Below, piece after piece: positions 7,548 to 16,204 of a DNA stretch of 64,000 nucleotides. A program made the translations under genes and the position numbers. The notes beneath the pieces are model-generated. The model saw nothing but the letters and a program-made list of their open reading frames with translations. It did no database searches and was not told the DNA's origin. The stretch comes from JBBECE01 sp964574935. GTDB lineage: Bacteria; Pseudomonadota; Alphaproteobacteria; Rhizobiales; Devosiaceae. Each line of letters begins with the position of its first letter. Within the stretch, counting starts at the first letter, position 1. The DNA is taken from assembly GCA_964574935.1 (NCBI GenBank), contig CAZNOZ010000007.1, positions 1 to 64,000 of the forward strand. The letters are read 5' to 3'.

Positions 7548-7677
7548 GCGCGGGGGCCGGGCCGTGCTGCCGCCGGAGGGGTTCATTGTCACCGGCACGG
7601 AAGGTCCGACGAAAACCGGCGAGCTCGAGCGCGCCGCCGAATGGGCGAGGCGGGCGGCGGAGGCAGCCGGCGCCTGA
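7548..7677 (+). pseudogene. Flavodoxin 3'-end fragment (copy 2 of the 111-bp repeat)
   Basis: Bases 7548-7658 repeat 5343-5453 exactly. The copy then continues for a further six codons with a different ending (EAAGA and stop, instead of KAAGR and stop). No homology to the rest of the flavodoxin gene is seen upstream, and there is no start or ribosome binding site of its own, so it is a non-functional gene end. It lacks the terminator that follows copy 1. It probably marks a recombination junction (see findings). Confidence 0.85.
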
Positions 7678-7803
7678 GGCGGCGTCGCGGCCCGGCGGGT
7701 GCGGGTGCCGGCGGGTTGTCGCGGCGTGAATGACTGGACAGGTCTGCCACGCCATGGTGTTGTGTCGCCCCGTCAGGATCACGAATACGGAGCGGCGAGG
7801 CAC

Positions 7804-8292
7804 ATGCGTAGCTGGCAGTTGGCATTGACGGCGACACTGATCGCGGCGACGGGGCTCGCCGCGTGCGATCAAGGCGGCGGGTCCGGCGGCGCCTGCTCCG
7901 ATCCGCCCATCGTCTCGCCGGTTCTCGACAATTTCACGACGTCGATCGAGTCGTATGCCCGCAACGGCGGTGAACTCAACCAGTCCAATTGCCGGGGCGA
8001 GACGCTGGTGTATCTGGCGACCGGTCCGAGGGGCGGGCACTCGGTGCTCAGGGCGCTGCTGCGCAACGGCGCCGATCCCGACAAGGGGACTGCGGAAGGC
8101 CGCTCGCCACTGATGAACGCCGCCAGCGAGTGCCGGCCGGAATCGGTGACCACGTTGCTCGAATTCGGCGCCGATCCCAACCTCAAGGACGCCGACGGCC
8201 TTACGGCACTCGATCTGGTGTGCGCCGAGCCGGCCGAAGAGCACGACGCCATCGTCTCGGCACTCGAGGAAGCCATGGCGGCCAGCCGATAG
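7804..8292 (+). CDS. Ankyrin-repeat lipoprotein
   Basis: A 162-residue protein beginning MRSWQLALTATLIAATGLAAC, a lipoprotein signal with lipobox GLAAC, so Cys21 is probably lipidated. The mature part holds about three ankyrin units: GETLVYLATGPRGGHSVLRALLRNGADPDKG (read in two parts), GRSPLMNAASECRPESVTTLLEFGADPN, and DADGLTALDLVCAEPAEEHDAIV. The remaining cysteines could form a disulphide in the periplasm. Protein-protein binding role is likely; the partner is unknown. The stop lies immediately before the TauE-type gene, so the two may be co-transcribed. Confidence 0.83.
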   Translation: MRSWQLALTATLIAATGLAACDQGGGSGGACSDPPIVSPVLDNFTTSIESYARNGGELNQSNCRGETLVYLATGPRGGHSVLRALLRNGADPDKGTAEGRSPLMNAASECRPESVTTLLEFGADPNLKDADGLTALDLVCAEPAEEHDAIVSALEEAMAASR

Positions 8293-8294
8293 GC

Positions 8295-9119
8295 TTGCTC
8301 CCGCCGCTCGACTACATCCCGTTCGTCATCGCGCTGGTCGCCGCCGGCGCGGTGGCCGGGGTGACCGCGGGGCTGCTGGGGGTCGGTGGCGGCATCGTCA
8401 TGGTGCCGGTCACCGCCTTCGTGCTGCGAATCCTGAACTACGACAGTGCCGTGATCATGCATGTGGCGGTGGCCACATCGCTGGCGGCGATCGTGCCGAC
8501 GGGGCTGCGCTCGGCCTGGGCGCACAACAAGCGCGGCGCGGTCAATTTCGACATATTGAGACTGTGGGGTCCGTTCATCGTCGTCGCCTCGCTGGCCGGC
8601 GGGGTGATGGCGGGCTGGTACTCGGGCACGGCGTTGCGCCTTGTGTTCGGGGTGGTGGCCATCGCCATCGCCATCAATCAGGTGCTGCCCATCCAGAAGC
8701 GGCTGATGGGCCGGTTCGCGGCGACGCCCCGGGTGCACCAGCTCTCCGCGGCCGTGATCGGCTACGTCTCGGCGCTTATGGGGATTGGCGGCGGCTCGCT
8801 GAGCGTGCCGACGATGAGCGCGTTCGGCGTGCCGATCCATACCGCGGTCGGCACCGCCTCGGCGCTGGGGGTGTTGCTGGCGGCGCCGGGAGCGCTGGGC
8901 TTCATCTGGTCGGGCTGGGCGGCCACCGGCACGCCGCCCTTCTCGCTGGGGTTCGTCAGCGTGCCGGCGCTCTCGATAATGGGACTGACGGCGGCGATGT
9001 GCGCACCGGGAGGGGCGGCGCTGGCGCACCGGCTGGCACCGACGACGCTGAAGATCGTGTTCGCGACCTACCTGGTCATCGTCGGCGGCCGGATGTTGTG
9101 GCTGGCGGTCGCCGGCTGA
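8295..9119 (+). CDS. TauE/SafE-family sulfite exporter-like permease
   Basis: A 274-residue polytopic inner-membrane protein of the TauE/SafE (DUF81) family. The two family repeats are visible: AVAGVTAGLLGVGGGIVMVP near the N-terminus and GYVSALMGIGGGSLSVPTMSAFGVP in the middle, each with the GxGGG signature, and IHTAVGTASALGVLLAAPGALGF follows. About eight hydrophobic segments. The first possible start in this frame is a TTG at 8295, two bases after the ankyrin stop; no ATG or GTG lies nearby, so this start is inferred. Substrate (sulfite, sulfonate or other organic acid) cannot be read from the sequence. Confidence 0.85.
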   Translation: MLPPLDYIPFVIALVAAGAVAGVTAGLLGVGGGIVMVPVTAFVLRILNYDSAVIMHVAVATSLAAIVPTGLRSAWAHNKRGAVNFDILRLWGPFIVVASLAGGVMAGWYSGTALRLVFGVVAIAIAINQVLPIQKRLMGRFAATPRVHQLSAAVIGYVSALMGIGGGSLSVPTMSAFGVPIHTAVGTASALGVLLAAPGALGFIWSGWAATGTPPFSLGFVSVPALSIMGLTAAMCAPGGAALAHRLAPTTLKIVFATYLVIVGGRMLWLAVAG

Positions 9120-9125
9120 GCGCGC

Positions 9126-9845
9126 CTACTGCGCGATCTCCCACTGAATGGAGACGGTGGCCGAAAAGGTCAGCTCGCCGGCCGCGACCGGCACCGCGGA
9201 CTCCGCGGAGACCGCCATGCGCGCCATGTCGGCCATCGGCAACGGGCGCGGCGCGGACTGCTCCGAGATCGAGCGGATGCGGCCCAGACCGACCCCCGCC
9301 GCTTCGGTCATCAGCTCGGCGCGGGCGATGGCGTCGGCGACCGCGCGGCGGCGTGCTTCGTCCAGCAGATCGTCGGGCTCGGCGACCGCGAAGGAGACCC
9401 CGGAGATCGAGTTGGCTCCGACGGTGACCGAGCGGTCGAGAACGCGGCCGAGATCGTCGAGATCGCGGACCCTCACCGTCACCGCATTCGAGACCCGGTA
9501 GCCGGCGATGACGGGCGGCAGCCGGTAGCCCTGGGCGTCGCGGCGGTCGGACTGGACGTATTTGGGCTGCACCGAGAACCCCGAAGTCTGAATGTCGCGC
9601 TCGGCGATGCCGGCGTCGCTGAGCACCTCGAAGAGGGCCGCCATGGCGCGCGTGTTGGCGTCGAGCGCGGCGCGGGCGGTCTCCGCGTCGGTGACCACGC
9701 CGGAGGCGACGATGGCCATGTCGGGTTCGGCGGTGACCTCGCCGAGTCCGTTGATGGTGATCAGGCCCGGCGGTCCGCCCTCCTGGGCGAAAGCGGGGGC
9801 GACGAGGACGGTGGTGGCGACGATCAGAGCAAAGGCGAGGCGCAT
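9126..9845 (-). CDS. SIMPL (DUF541) domain periplasmic protein
   Basis: A 239-residue protein with signal peptide MRLAFALIVATTVLVAPAFA cleaved before QEG. The rest is the SIMPL/DUF541 domain: ITINGLGEVTAEPDMAIVASGVV at the start of the mature chain (read as GLGEVTAEPDMAIV), VLSDAGIAERDIQTSGFSVQPKY, GYRVSNAVTVRVRDLDDLGRVLD and the C-terminal FSATVSIQWEI. Family members form periplasmic oligomers of mostly unknown role. The start at 9845 is chosen because the longer frame runs over the tRNA gene. It converges with the TauE gene, the stops separated by only 6 bp. Confidence 0.88.
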   Translation of the reverse strand: MRLAFALIVATTVLVAPAFAQEGGPPGLITINGLGEVTAEPDMAIVASGVVTDAETARAALDANTRAMAALFEVLSDAGIAERDIQTSGFSVQPKYVQSDRRDAQGYRLPPVIAGYRVSNAVTVRVRDLDDLGRVLDRSVTVGANSISGVSFAVAEPDDLLDEARRRAVADAIARAELMTEAAGVGLGRIRSISEQSAPRPLPMADMARMAVSAESAVPVAAGELTFSATVSIQWEIAQ

Positions 9846-10030
9846 TTGGGTCTCCCGGCTTGGATCCTGAGTGCATTGACCGGCGATGCGGCGGATTTGC
9901 GGCATAGCCGGCAGCCTTGAGACGTCCGCCGGCGGGTCTTCCTTGGAGCGATGTTGCGGGCCTGGAGGCAGCGCCCATAGCCGGGCGGGGGCTGCTAGGC
10001 AAGCCCGGGCATCGCTGGTATGAGCGCTGC

Positions 10031-10106
10031 GGGCCCGTAGCTCAACGGTTAGAGCCGGCCGCTCATAACGGTCTGGTTGCTGGTTCGAATCCAGCCGGGC
10101 CCACCA
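10031..10106 (+). tRNA. tRNA-Ile2 with CAU anticodon (lysidine type)
   Basis: 76 bases with encoded CCA. Acceptor stem GGGCCCG / CGGGCCC, D-arm GCTC-AACGGTTA-GAGC, anticodon arm GGCCG-CTCATAA-CGGTC (anticodon CAT), five-base variable loop, and T-arm GCTGG-TTCGAAT-CCAGC. The CTCATAA loop, the TGGTT variable loop and the T-arm resemble bacterial tRNA-Ile2 rather than initiator or elongator tRNA-Met. In that tRNA C34 is converted to lysidine by TilS so that it reads AUA. The isoacceptor call is by similarity to the known E. coli sequence; elongator Met is the alternative. Confidence 0.88.
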
Positions 10107-10356
10107 CGCTTCGCCCTTCGGGCTACGCGTGGCGCGAGCTACGGCTCGGCAGGCCGGCACAGTGGTTGCGATCGAGCGCGGGCCTGGCAAGCAGGTGCGG
10201 ACTATCTGCGTGAAGCGCGCGAAGGCTGCGCGCTTCCGCGAAAAAGCGCCTTTGAGGTCGTTCCGCGGCGGCGAAGGCGGGGCGGATTAACCAGTATCGT
10301 CGGCAGAACGTTAATCTCGGCGCGCTACCGAGGAGGCCGCAAACATACGTACGGGC

Positions 10357-10956
10357 ATGACGAACACACCGCCAAAAACCCGCCGGTCGCCAGCGAAACG
10401 GGGCTCCGGACGCGCCGCGACCCCGGCGAAGAAGTCCACCGAGGCCGCTTCGAAAGGCGCCCGTGCGAGCAAGCGCGGACGAAGCGGGACGGCCGCCCAC
10501 AAAGGGCGTTCCGACGAGCGACGGGCGGCGAAGCGCTTCGCGGTGGGCAAGTTCGCGAGCGCTTCGTTCGAACTCGGCAGGAGCACGGCGCGCTGCGGCA
10601 TCGTCGATATCAGCGAGACCGGGGCGCGCCTGAAATTCGCCAACCCGAGGGCGATCCCCGGGGCATTTACCCTCTATGTCGAGGAAGACGGGTTCCTCGT
10701 CGATTGCGAGGTCGTGTGGCGCCGGGAAGGGCGCATGGGCGTGCGGTTCAGCGGCGAGAAGGTGCCCACGGTCGGGCAGCGGGCGGTGTATGTCGATCAT
10801 CCGCTGACGGCCAGCGGACGCAAGAAGCGCCTGGCGCGCGACACGATGATCATCTCCAAGGACCCGCCGCGGCGCGACAGCGCACCGCCTCGGGACGACG
10901 ATGGCGCGGTGCCGCCTCGCCGTGTCATTTTCGGCAAGCGCGTCTGGCCGAACTAG
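10357..10956 (+). CDS. PilZ-domain protein with basic N-terminal extension
   Basis: A 199-residue protein. Residues 1-55 are rich in Lys, Arg, Ala and Pro (TPAKKSTEAASKGARASKRG and similar), probably disordered. A PilZ domain follows from about 50: the c-di-GMP arginine motif ERRAAKRF (RxxxR type) and the DISETGARLKF motif ((D/N)xSxxG type), then VDCEVVWRREGRMGVRFSGE. Both nucleotide-binding motifs look intact, so it should bind c-di-GMP. The C-terminal 60 residues are again charged. It follows the tRNA by 250 bp. The diguanylate cyclase at 41.7-42.9 kb is a possible source of the signal. Confidence 0.83.
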   Translation: MTNTPPKTRRSPAKRGSGRAATPAKKSTEAASKGARASKRGRSGTAAHKGRSDERRAAKRFAVGKFASASFELGRSTARCGIVDISETGARLKFANPRAIPGAFTLYVEEDGFLVDCEVVWRREGRMGVRFSGEKVPTVGQRAVYVDHPLTASGRKKRLARDTMIISKDPPRRDSAPPRDDDGAVPPRRVIFGKRVWPN

Positions 10957-11079
10957 GCTCGAGGGTTCCTTCCGCACGCCGCCAGGGGCCGGTCGGCGAC
11001 GGCCGGGGGCTTGTGCTCGCGTCACTCGTCACTGCCGCAGGGGGTGTGTACCGTTCGCGTCCTGCCCCGAGGACCACTC

Positions 11080-12006
11080 ATGGCTGAACACCATCTCGAC
11101 GCTTCGCTCACGCAGCCCTTCTGGGACAATTCGGTAACCCCGCGCCTGACCATCGAGCCGGGGGACGTGGTCACGTTCGAATGCCTGGAGGCGACCGGGC
11201 AGCTGACCCCGGAATCGACGGTCGACGACTACGCGAATGTCGACCGGACCCGGGTGCATGCCCTGACCGGCTCGGTTGACGTGCAAGGGGCGCGCCCGGG
11301 CGACGCCCTGGAGGTCGAAATCCTCGACATGCGCCACAAGGGCTGGGGCTGGACCGGGCATCGACCCGGCTTCGGCCTGCTGGCCGAGGATTTCGATGCC
11401 GTCTATCTGCACCATTGGCGGCTGGACGGCGCGGACTGCCATTTCGGCGCCGCCGGGATCGTGGTGCCGTTCGCGCCGATGCCGGGCTGCGTGGGGGTGG
11501 CGCCCAAGGCGCCGGGGCGGCTCGACACGAAACCGCCGCGGCAAAATGGCGGCAATGTCGACATTCGCGACCTCACCGTCGGCACGACCTTCTGGCTGCC
11601 GGTGCTGGTCGAGGGCGCGCTGTTTGCCACCGGCGACTGCCACGCCGCCCAGGGGCAGGGCGAAGTGTGCGGCACCGGCATCGAGGCGCCGATGACGGTG
11701 ACCATGCGGTTCGACGTACGCAAGGACCTCACGATCGACGAACTGCAATACCGGCGGCCGGGGCCGGCGCGACCGGCCGAAACCCTGGGTTGTTTCGCCA
11801 CCTCGGCGCACGGCCCCGATCTCTACGAGAATTCGCGAAACGCCATCCGGTACCTGATCGCGTGGCTGGTGGCCGAGCATGGCCTGACCCCGAGCCAGGC
11901 CTATGTGCTTTGCAGCGCCGCCGCCGACCTGGTGATCAGCGAGGTTGTGGACGCGCCGAACTGGCTCGTCTCCGCGCAGCTGCCGCTGGGCATCTTCCGA
12001 AGCTGA
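11080..12006 (+). CDS. Acetamidase/formamidase family protein
   Basis: A 308-residue protein of the FmdA/AmdA acetamidase-formamidase family, which hydrolyses short amides to the acid and ammonia. Seen: N-terminal PFWDNSVTPRLTIEPGDVVTFE (read as NSVTPRLTIEPGD), the LTGSVDVQGARPGDALEVEIL region, the conserved GDCHAAQGQGEVCGTGIEAPM stretch around residue 187 with paired Cys and His, and the end SQAYVLCSAAADLVISEVVDAPNW. Length and order are normal for the family. The ATG at 11080 is preferred over upstream starts in low-complexity sequence. The next gene on the same strand is purU, which releases formate, the same product as formamide hydrolysis; a link to one-carbon metabolism is inference. 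Confidence 0.87.
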   Translation: MAEHHLDASLTQPFWDNSVTPRLTIEPGDVVTFECLEATGQLTPESTVDDYANVDRTRVHALTGSVDVQGARPGDALEVEILDMRHKGWGWTGHRPGFGLLAEDFDAVYLHHWRLDGADCHFGAAGIVVPFAPMPGCVGVAPKAPGRLDTKPPRQNGGNVDIRDLTVGTTFWLPVLVEGALFATGDCHAAQGQGEVCGTGIEAPMTVTMRFDVRKDLTIDELQYRRPGPARPAETLGCFATSAHGPDLYENSRNAIRYLIAWLVAEHGLTPSQAYVLCSAAADLVISEVVDAPNWLVSAQLPLGIFRS

Positions 12007-12103
12007 GTGTCGCCGGGCCTTTTCAGCGCCGTTGAATGCGCTAGGGTCGCGGGCGCCCGCGCGCTGCGCCGGCGCGGTTGTGATAGCGGAGCGGGAATTG
12101 GCG

Positions 12104-12952
12104 ATGAACGAGCTGGTGCTGACGCTGTCGTGCGCGGACCGTCCGGGGATCGTCGCTTCGGTGACCGCGGCGCTGGCGGCGCTCGGCGGCAACATCGCGG
12201 AATCCGGCCAGTTCTGGGACCGGGAGACGGGGCGGTTCTTCATGCGCATCGCGTTCACGGCGCCGGACGGGACGACGCCGGCCGGCGTCGAGGCGGCGCT
12301 GGCGGAGGCGCGCGAGCGGTTCGAGATGACGCTCGAAATCGCCGATCTCGGCGCGACCCCGAAGATCATCATCATGGTCTCGAAGTTCGATCACGCGCTC
12401 GAGCATCTGCTCTACCAGATCAAGGTCGGCTGGCTGGCCGCCGAGGTCGCCGCGATCGTCTCCAACCACGAGGCGGCGCGCGGGGCCGCCGAGCTCAGGG
12501 GCATCGCCTTTCACCACTGGCCGGTGACCGCGGCCAACAAGCAAGACCAGGAAACGCGGCTGAGGTCCCTGATCGCGGAGACCGGCACCGATCTGGTGGT
12601 TCTCGCCCGCTACATGCAGGTGCTCTCCGACGCGCTGGCCACCGACTATTTCGGGCGCATCGTCAACATCCACCACTCGTTCCTGCCCTCCTTCAAGGGC
12701 GCCCGGCCCTACCACCAGGCCCACAAGCGCGGCGTCAAGCTGATCGGGGCGACCGCGCACTATGTCACCGCCGACCTGGACGAGGGTCCGATCATCGAGC
12801 AGGAGACGGCGCGGGTGACCCACGCGATGTCGGCGGCCGATCTCGTCGCGGTCGGTCGCGACGTCGAATCGCGGGTGCTGAGCCGGGCGGTGAAGCTGCA
12901 TCTGGAACGAAGGGTGATGGTCAACGGCATGAAGACCGTGGTGTTCGAATGA
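12104..12952 (+). CDS. purU: Formyltetrahydrofolate deformylase PurU
   Basis: A 282-residue enzyme that hydrolyses 10-formyl-tetrahydrofolate to formate and tetrahydrofolate. Residues 1-80 form an ACT domain (LTLSCADRPGIVASVTAALA, NIAESGQFWDRETGRFFMRI). The C-terminal formyl-transferase-type domain starts near KIIIMVSKFDHALEHLLYQ and carries the conserved IVNIHHSFLPSFKGARPYHQA and GATAHYVTADLDEGPIIEQE, with the catalytic Asn-His-Asp set in the usual places. The ATG at 12104 gives the standard family length. Located 97 bp after the formamidase gene and 10 bp before the dehydrogenase gene, so it may be part of a small operon. Confidence 0.95.
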   Translation: MNELVLTLSCADRPGIVASVTAALAALGGNIAESGQFWDRETGRFFMRIAFTAPDGTTPAGVEAALAEARERFEMTLEIADLGATPKIIIMVSKFDHALEHLLYQIKVGWLAAEVAAIVSNHEAARGAAELRGIAFHHWPVTAANKQDQETRLRSLIAETGTDLVVLARYMQVLSDALATDYFGRIVNIHHSFLPSFKGARPYHQAHKRGVKLIGATAHYVTADLDEGPIIEQETARVTHAMSAADLVAVGRDVESRVLSRAVKLHLERRVMVNGMKTVVFE

Positions 12953-12962
12953 GGCCGGGCCC

Positions 12963-13997
12963 GTGAAAGCGGTGGTGCTGCATGGCGCCCGCGATCTGAG
13001 GGTCGAGGAGCGCGAGGCGCGGGCGCCGGGAGCGGGCGAGGTGCTCGTGCGGGTGGCGCGGGGCGGCATCTGCGGGTCGGATTTGCACTATTTCCAGGAC
13101 GGCGGGTTCGGCAGCATCCGGGTGCGCGAGCCGATGATCCTCGGCCACGAGGTCGCCGGGCACATCGAGGCGCTCGGGGAGGGGGTCGAGGACCTGAAGG
13201 TCGGCGACCTGGTGGCGGTCAATCCCTCGCGGCCGGACTGGGAGGACCCTTACGCGCGCGAGGGAATGCCGCAGCATTCCGAAGGCATGCGGTTCTATGG
13301 CTCGGCGATGGCTTTCCCGCACATCCAGGGAGCGTTCCGCGAGCGTCTCGTGGCGCGCGCCGAACAGTGCGTGATCGCGGACGGGCTGACCCCGGCCGAA
13401 GCGGCGATGGCCGAGCCGCTGTCGGTGGTGCTGCACGCGCTCAGGCAGGCGGGCGACATCAACGGCTCCCGGGTCATGGTCACCGGGTGCGGGCCGATCG
13501 GGGCGCTGACGGTGCTGGCGGCGCGACGGGCCGGGGCGGCCGAGATCGTCGTCACCGATATCTCGGCGGCGGCGCTGGAGCGGGCGAAAAGCTGCGGCGC
13601 CGACCGGACGATCGATGTCTCGGGCGGCCCCGAAGCAGTGCACGAGTTCACCGCGCACAAGGGCTATTTCCATGCCGGCTTCGAATGCTCCGGGGCCCCG
13701 GCGGCGATCGCCTCGCTGATCGCCTGCATCCGGCCGCGCGGGACGATCGTGCAAATCGGGCATGGCGGCGACGTCCCGGTGCCGATCTCGACGATCGTCG
13801 CCAAGGAGATCACGCTGAGGGGCTCGCACCGGTTCCATTTCGAATTTCCGATCGCCGTCGAGATGATGCGCAAGCGGTTGATCGACGTCGCGCCGCTCGT
13901 CACGCAGGTCTTCAAGCTGGCCGAGGCGACCGAGGCGTTCGAGGTCGCCGGCGACCGCAGCCGCTCAATGAAGGTGCAGCTCGACTTCGGGGATTGA
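12963..13997 (+). CDS. L-idonate 5-dehydrogenase-like zinc alcohol dehydrogenase
   Basis: A 344-residue medium-chain dehydrogenase. The catalytic zinc ligands look present (GGICGSDLHYF with Cys38, MILGHEVAGHIE with His-Glu), and the nucleotide-binding fold is marked by VMVTGCGPIGALTVLAARRAGA. The MRFYGSAMAFPHIQGAF stretch matches L-idonate 5-dehydrogenases. The region between NPSRP and MRFYG, which in relatives carries four cysteines for a structural zinc, has none here (DWEDPYAREGMPQHSEG). The enzyme presumably oxidises a sugar acid or polyol with NAD(P)+. Starts with GTG 10 bp after purU. Exact substrate uncertain. Confidence 0.8.
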   Translation: MKAVVLHGARDLRVEEREARAPGAGEVLVRVARGGICGSDLHYFQDGGFGSIRVREPMILGHEVAGHIEALGEGVEDLKVGDLVAVNPSRPDWEDPYAREGMPQHSEGMRFYGSAMAFPHIQGAFRERLVARAEQCVIADGLTPAEAAMAEPLSVVLHALRQAGDINGSRVMVTGCGPIGALTVLAARRAGAAEIVVTDISAAALERAKSCGADRTIDVSGGPEAVHEFTAHKGYFHAGFECSGAPAAIASLIACIRPRGTIVQIGHGGDVPVPISTIVAKEITLRGSHRFHFEFPIAVEMMRKRLIDVAPLVTQVFKLAEATEAFEVAGDRSRSMKVQLDFGD

Positions 13998-14066
13998 GAT
14001 TCGGCGACACTGCCGCTTGCCGGGCGCCGCCGGAGCGCGCTAGGTGTCGGGCGAGAAAGGCATGCG

Positions 14067-15101
14067 ATGCAGCCGACGGCGAAACGAACCCTGGGCAGCA
14101 CCGGGGTCGAGCTGACGCAGCTCGGCTTCGGCGGGGCGGCGATCGGCGAGCTCTATGCGCCGATCCCGGAGAGCCAAGCGCAGGCGGCGCTGACGGCGGC
14201 GTGGGATGCGGGCATCCGCTACTACGACACGGCGCCCTGGTACGGGCTGGGGCTTTCCGAGCTCAGGGTCGGGCACATGCTGCGCCAGCGTCCGCGCGGC
14301 GCGTTCGTGCTGTCGACCAAGGTGGGCCGGGTGCTGGCGGCGCCGCCGGTCGCCGAGCGGGGCAAGAAGGTCGCAAACCTCTGGACAGGCGGGCTGAGTT
14401 TCCGCCACCGGCACGACTACACCTATGACGGCATCATGCGGTCCTTCGAGGATTCGCTGCAGCGGCTGGGGCTGGAGAGCATCGATTTGCTGCTCATCCA
14501 CGACCTCGACCACCGCCATTTCGAGACCGACGAGGGGGTGGCGGCGCGCATGGCCGAGCTGACCGGCTCCGGCTACCGGGCGCTGCAGGAGCTGAAGGAA
14601 GGCGGGGTGGTGCGCGGCATCGGGGCGGGCATCAACCACACAAGGACGATGACCCAGTATCTCGACGCGGTCGAGCTCGACTTCTTTCTCGTGGCGCTGT
14701 GCTACACGCTCATGGACCAGGGCGGCCTGCCCGAAATGCAGCGCGCCGCCGAGGCCGGCATGGGGTTCGTGATCGGCGGGGTGTTCAATGGCGGCATCGG
14801 GGCCACCGGCGCCGTGAAGGGCGCCAAGTTCAACTATGTCAATGCCGACCAGACCATGCTCGACAAGGCGCGCGGGATCGAGGCGATCTGCGCCGATCAC
14901 AAGGTGCCGCTGGCGGCCGCCTCGATGCAGTTCCCGCTGGGGCATCCGCAGGTGGCGAGCGTCATTCCCGGCGTCGTCAAGCCGGAGGAGGTCGAGCGCA
15001 ACCTCGCTTCGTTCAGCGTCGACATCCCGGCGGCAATGTGGGCCGATCTGAAATCGGCCGGGCTCATCGCGGCGGACGCGCCAATCCCCGAGCCGGCCTG
15101 A
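14067..15101 (+). CDS. Aldo/keto reductase, D-threo-aldose 1-dehydrogenase-like
   Basis: A 344-residue TIM-barrel oxidoreductase. Seen: the N-terminal RTLGSTGVELTQLGFGGAAIG, the catalytic Asp-Tyr-Lys-His set in YYDTAPWYGLGLSE, VLSTKVGR and LLLIHDLDHRHFET, and the nucleotide-binding end VIPGVVKPEEVERNLASF. The FRHRHDYTYDGIMRSFEDSLQRLGL segment (read as RHDYTYDGIMRSFEDSLQRL) is characteristic of the D-threo-aldose / L-fucose dehydrogenase subgroup. Same strand as, and 69 bp after, the idonate-type dehydrogenase, so the pair may act in one sugar pathway. Substrate not provable from sequence. Confidence 0.86.
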   Translation: MQPTAKRTLGSTGVELTQLGFGGAAIGELYAPIPESQAQAALTAAWDAGIRYYDTAPWYGLGLSELRVGHMLRQRPRGAFVLSTKVGRVLAAPPVAERGKKVANLWTGGLSFRHRHDYTYDGIMRSFEDSLQRLGLESIDLLLIHDLDHRHFETDEGVAARMAELTGSGYRALQELKEGGVVRGIGAGINHTRTMTQYLDAVELDFFLVALCYTLMDQGGLPEMQRAAEAGMGFVIGGVFNGGIGATGAVKGAKFNYVNADQTMLDKARGIEAICADHKVPLAAASMQFPLGHPQVASVIPGVVKPEEVERNLASFSVDIPAAMWADLKSAGLIAADAPIPEPA

Positions 15102-15205
15102 GGGCACGCGCCGAGGGTGGGTCCGCGCGCTCGGTTGCGCCGGCCGCCGCAACCGGTCAGCATGGCATCGCATGGATTCGTTTCGGGCGACGGGAAGGCG
15201 GTCCG

Positions 15206-16060
15206 ATGCGTATCAACAGATCTCCAACCGAGACCGCGCTCAGCCGGGCGGTGCTGCGCTGGCGGCTGACGCGTCCGACGCCGGTGGCCGACACCGACAC
15301 CAGCCACATCTACCGGGTCGAGCGCGAGGGCGCCGGTCCGGCGGCGCTCAAGATCATCCGGCCCGGCATGCGCGAGGAGCTGCGCGGGGCGCTGGTGCAG
15401 GCCTGGTATGCCGGCGAGGGCGCCGCCGAGGTCTTCGAGGCCAATGCCGAAGCGGTGCTGATGGAATGGCTGGAGGGGCCGGAGCTGGCGCGGCTGGTCG
15501 CCGACGGCGAGGACGAGCGGGCGACCGAAATCCTGGCGGAAGTGGTGGCGGGCCTGCACGCGGACCGCGGCGAGGCGCCGCGCGGCCTGATGCCGCTGGC
15601 CGAGCGGTTCGCCGCACTCACCGGGGGCGACCGGCAGCTCTGGCCGGCGGCGGGGAGGGACCTGTTCGCCCGCGCGGCCGGCATCGCCCTGGCGCTCGTG
15701 GAAACACCGGTCAGGCCCATCCCGCTGCACGGCGACCTGCACCACTTCAATGTGCTCAAGTCGGCCCGCGGGTGGCTTGCCATCGATCCCAAGGGGCTGA
15801 TCGGCGATCCGGCCTACGATCTGGCGGCGGTGTTTCTCAACCCGATCTCCGACCGGCGCCTGTGTACCGACCCGGCGCGCATCTCGCGACTGGTGAAGCT
15901 CTTCTCCGGGCGCCTCGAACTCGACGCGGGCCGGATCGCCAAATACGCCATCGTCCACGCGGCGCTGTCGGCGTGCTGGTCGCTGCAGGCCGGCGAGGAG
16001 CCGCGGCACGCCATCGCGGTCCTCGAACGGCTGTTGGCGTTCGGGGCCGACGCGGCCTGA
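15206..16060 (+). CDS. APH(6)/hydroxyurea-type phosphotransferase
   Basis: A 284-residue protein of the aminoglycoside/hydroxyurea resistance kinase family (APH(6)-like). Signatures: DTSHIYRVEREGAGPAALKII with the ATP-binding lysine, the catalytic loop IPLHGDLHHFNVLKS around residue 175, and WLAIDPKGLIGDPAYDLAAV with the DPKG metal-binding motif typical of this family. Chromosomal copies are widespread and usually not drug resistance genes; the natural substrate is unknown. Start ATG at 15206. It lies 144 bp upstream of glgP on the same strand, so a role with sugar substrates is conceivable but unproven. Confidence 0.83.
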   Translation: MRINRSPTETALSRAVLRWRLTRPTPVADTDTSHIYRVEREGAGPAALKIIRPGMREELRGALVQAWYAGEGAAEVFEANAEAVLMEWLEGPELARLVADGEDERATEILAEVVAGLHADRGEAPRGLMPLAERFAALTGGDRQLWPAAGRDLFARAAGIALALVETPVRPIPLHGDLHHFNVLKSARGWLAIDPKGLIGDPAYDLAAVFLNPISDRRLCTDPARISRLVKLFSGRLELDAGRIAKYAIVHAALSACWSLQAGEEPRHAIAVLERLLAFGADAA

Positions 16061-16204
16061 AGCCATCTTCGCCGGCTGCGAAATTGACGCTTGAAATGCG
16101 CGCCGGATGCGGCCATTGACCGCCGCGACCGCGCTGTTCAAACGCCGGGCGCGGGTGCATGGTCCGGCCCGCGAGGCGGAGGGCGGCACCACAAGGAACC
16201 CAAC

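Noticed and set aside
12007..12966. Alternative plus-strand frame over purU
   Set aside because: It overlaps the well-supported purU frame and has Arg/Gly-rich shadow composition.
15206..16060. Kinase as an antibiotic resistance gene
   Set aside because: Family membership is clear, but chromosomal copies without mobile context are usually not resistance genes and nothing here indicates acquired resistance.
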